DNA of 5,608 nucleotides from assembly GCA_022705365.1 (NCBI GenBank), contig JAKJEP010000244.1, positions 1-5,608 on the forward strand, given 5' to 3'. The number at the start of each line of letters is the position of its first letter. Position 1 is the stretch's first letter. Shown piece by piece: positions 5,540 to 5,608 of the stretch. Origin of the DNA: Planctomycetota bacterium. GTDB taxonomy: Bacteria; Planctomycetota; Phycisphaerae; Sedimentisphaerales; SM23-30. Both the position numbers and the translations under genes were made by a program. The notes beneath the pieces were generated by a model. That model had not been told where the DNA came from. It saw only the letters and a program-made list of their open reading frames with translations, and made no database searches.

Positions 5540-5608
5540 CTATTCTTTTAACCAGTTACCCGCCAGCACCGCCCAATCCTCCAGATCCACCCTCCCATCC
5601 CCATTGAT
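5540..5608 (-). CDS. C-terminal end of a dockerin-like secreted protein (5' partial)
   Basis: Only the last 22 codons are in the window, reading leftward from the right edge to a TAG at 5542-5540. They encode INGDGRVDLEDWAVLAGNWL followed by KE. This is one dockerin-like Ca-loop (N-G-D-G-x-V-D) and its helix with the closing Trp-Leu, placed at the extreme C-terminus as in the beta-helix protein at the other edge. Such modules cap many secreted planctomycete proteins, including glycoside hydrolases and beta-helix proteins. The rest of the protein, and so its function, is outside the window. It is too short to be found by a length-limited ORF search; motif quality makes it convincing. Confidence 0.8.
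   Translation of the reverse strand: MNGDGRVDLEDWAVLAGNWLKE

Overview
The window looks like part of a planctomycete chromosome, most likely class Phycisphaerae (Sedimentisphaerales-like). The evidence is the pair of secreted-type proteins at its two edges. Both end in the degenerate dockerin-like Ca-loop module with a closing Trp-Leu that is very abundant in that group. The left-hand one also has the beta-helix / choice-of-anchor Q / CARDB layout common there. The lineage is inferred from protein style; no rRNA or other marker gene is present.

Layout, left to right. (1) Bases 1-1370, plus strand: the 3' part of a large secreted right-handed beta-helix protein. Its reading frame changes near bases 231-245, so as written it is frameshifted. 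(2) After a 35-base convergent gap, three genes lie on the minus strand, transcribed right to left: mcsA (5055-4579), mcsB (4569-3508), then, after a 413-base gap, a 562-residue TPR-repeat protein (3094-1406). (3) The gap upstream of the TPR gene holds two overlapping small open frames that run into its start: a 34-codon ORF that overlaps the start codon by ATGA, and a 75-codon stop-free frame without a standard start. (4) Bases 5056-5539 are non-coding and pyrimidine-rich on the plus strand. They carry nested hairpins and short repeats that look like dispersed intergenic elements. (5) Bases 5540-5608, minus strand: the last 22 codons of another dockerin-like protein.

Functional picture. McsA and McsB form the protein-arginine phosphorylation module: McsB is the kinase and McsA its zinc-binding activator. 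In Firmicutes this module marks proteins for ClpCP and controls the CtsR heat-shock repressor. Here the pair has a 9-base spacer and is surely one transcription unit, but no ctsR or clpC is in the window. The TPR protein points the same way but is separated by a long gap and may have its own promoter; a functional link to McsAB is only a possibility. The two edge genes encode exported proteins and appear unrelated to the arginine kinase block.

The observations most worth checking are the frameshift at a CCTCT tandem repeat, the McsA zinc knuckle that has Asp in place of its last Cys, the small frames upstream of the TPR gene, and the overlapping hairpins near 5253-5290. I see no clear evidence for a wholly new system.
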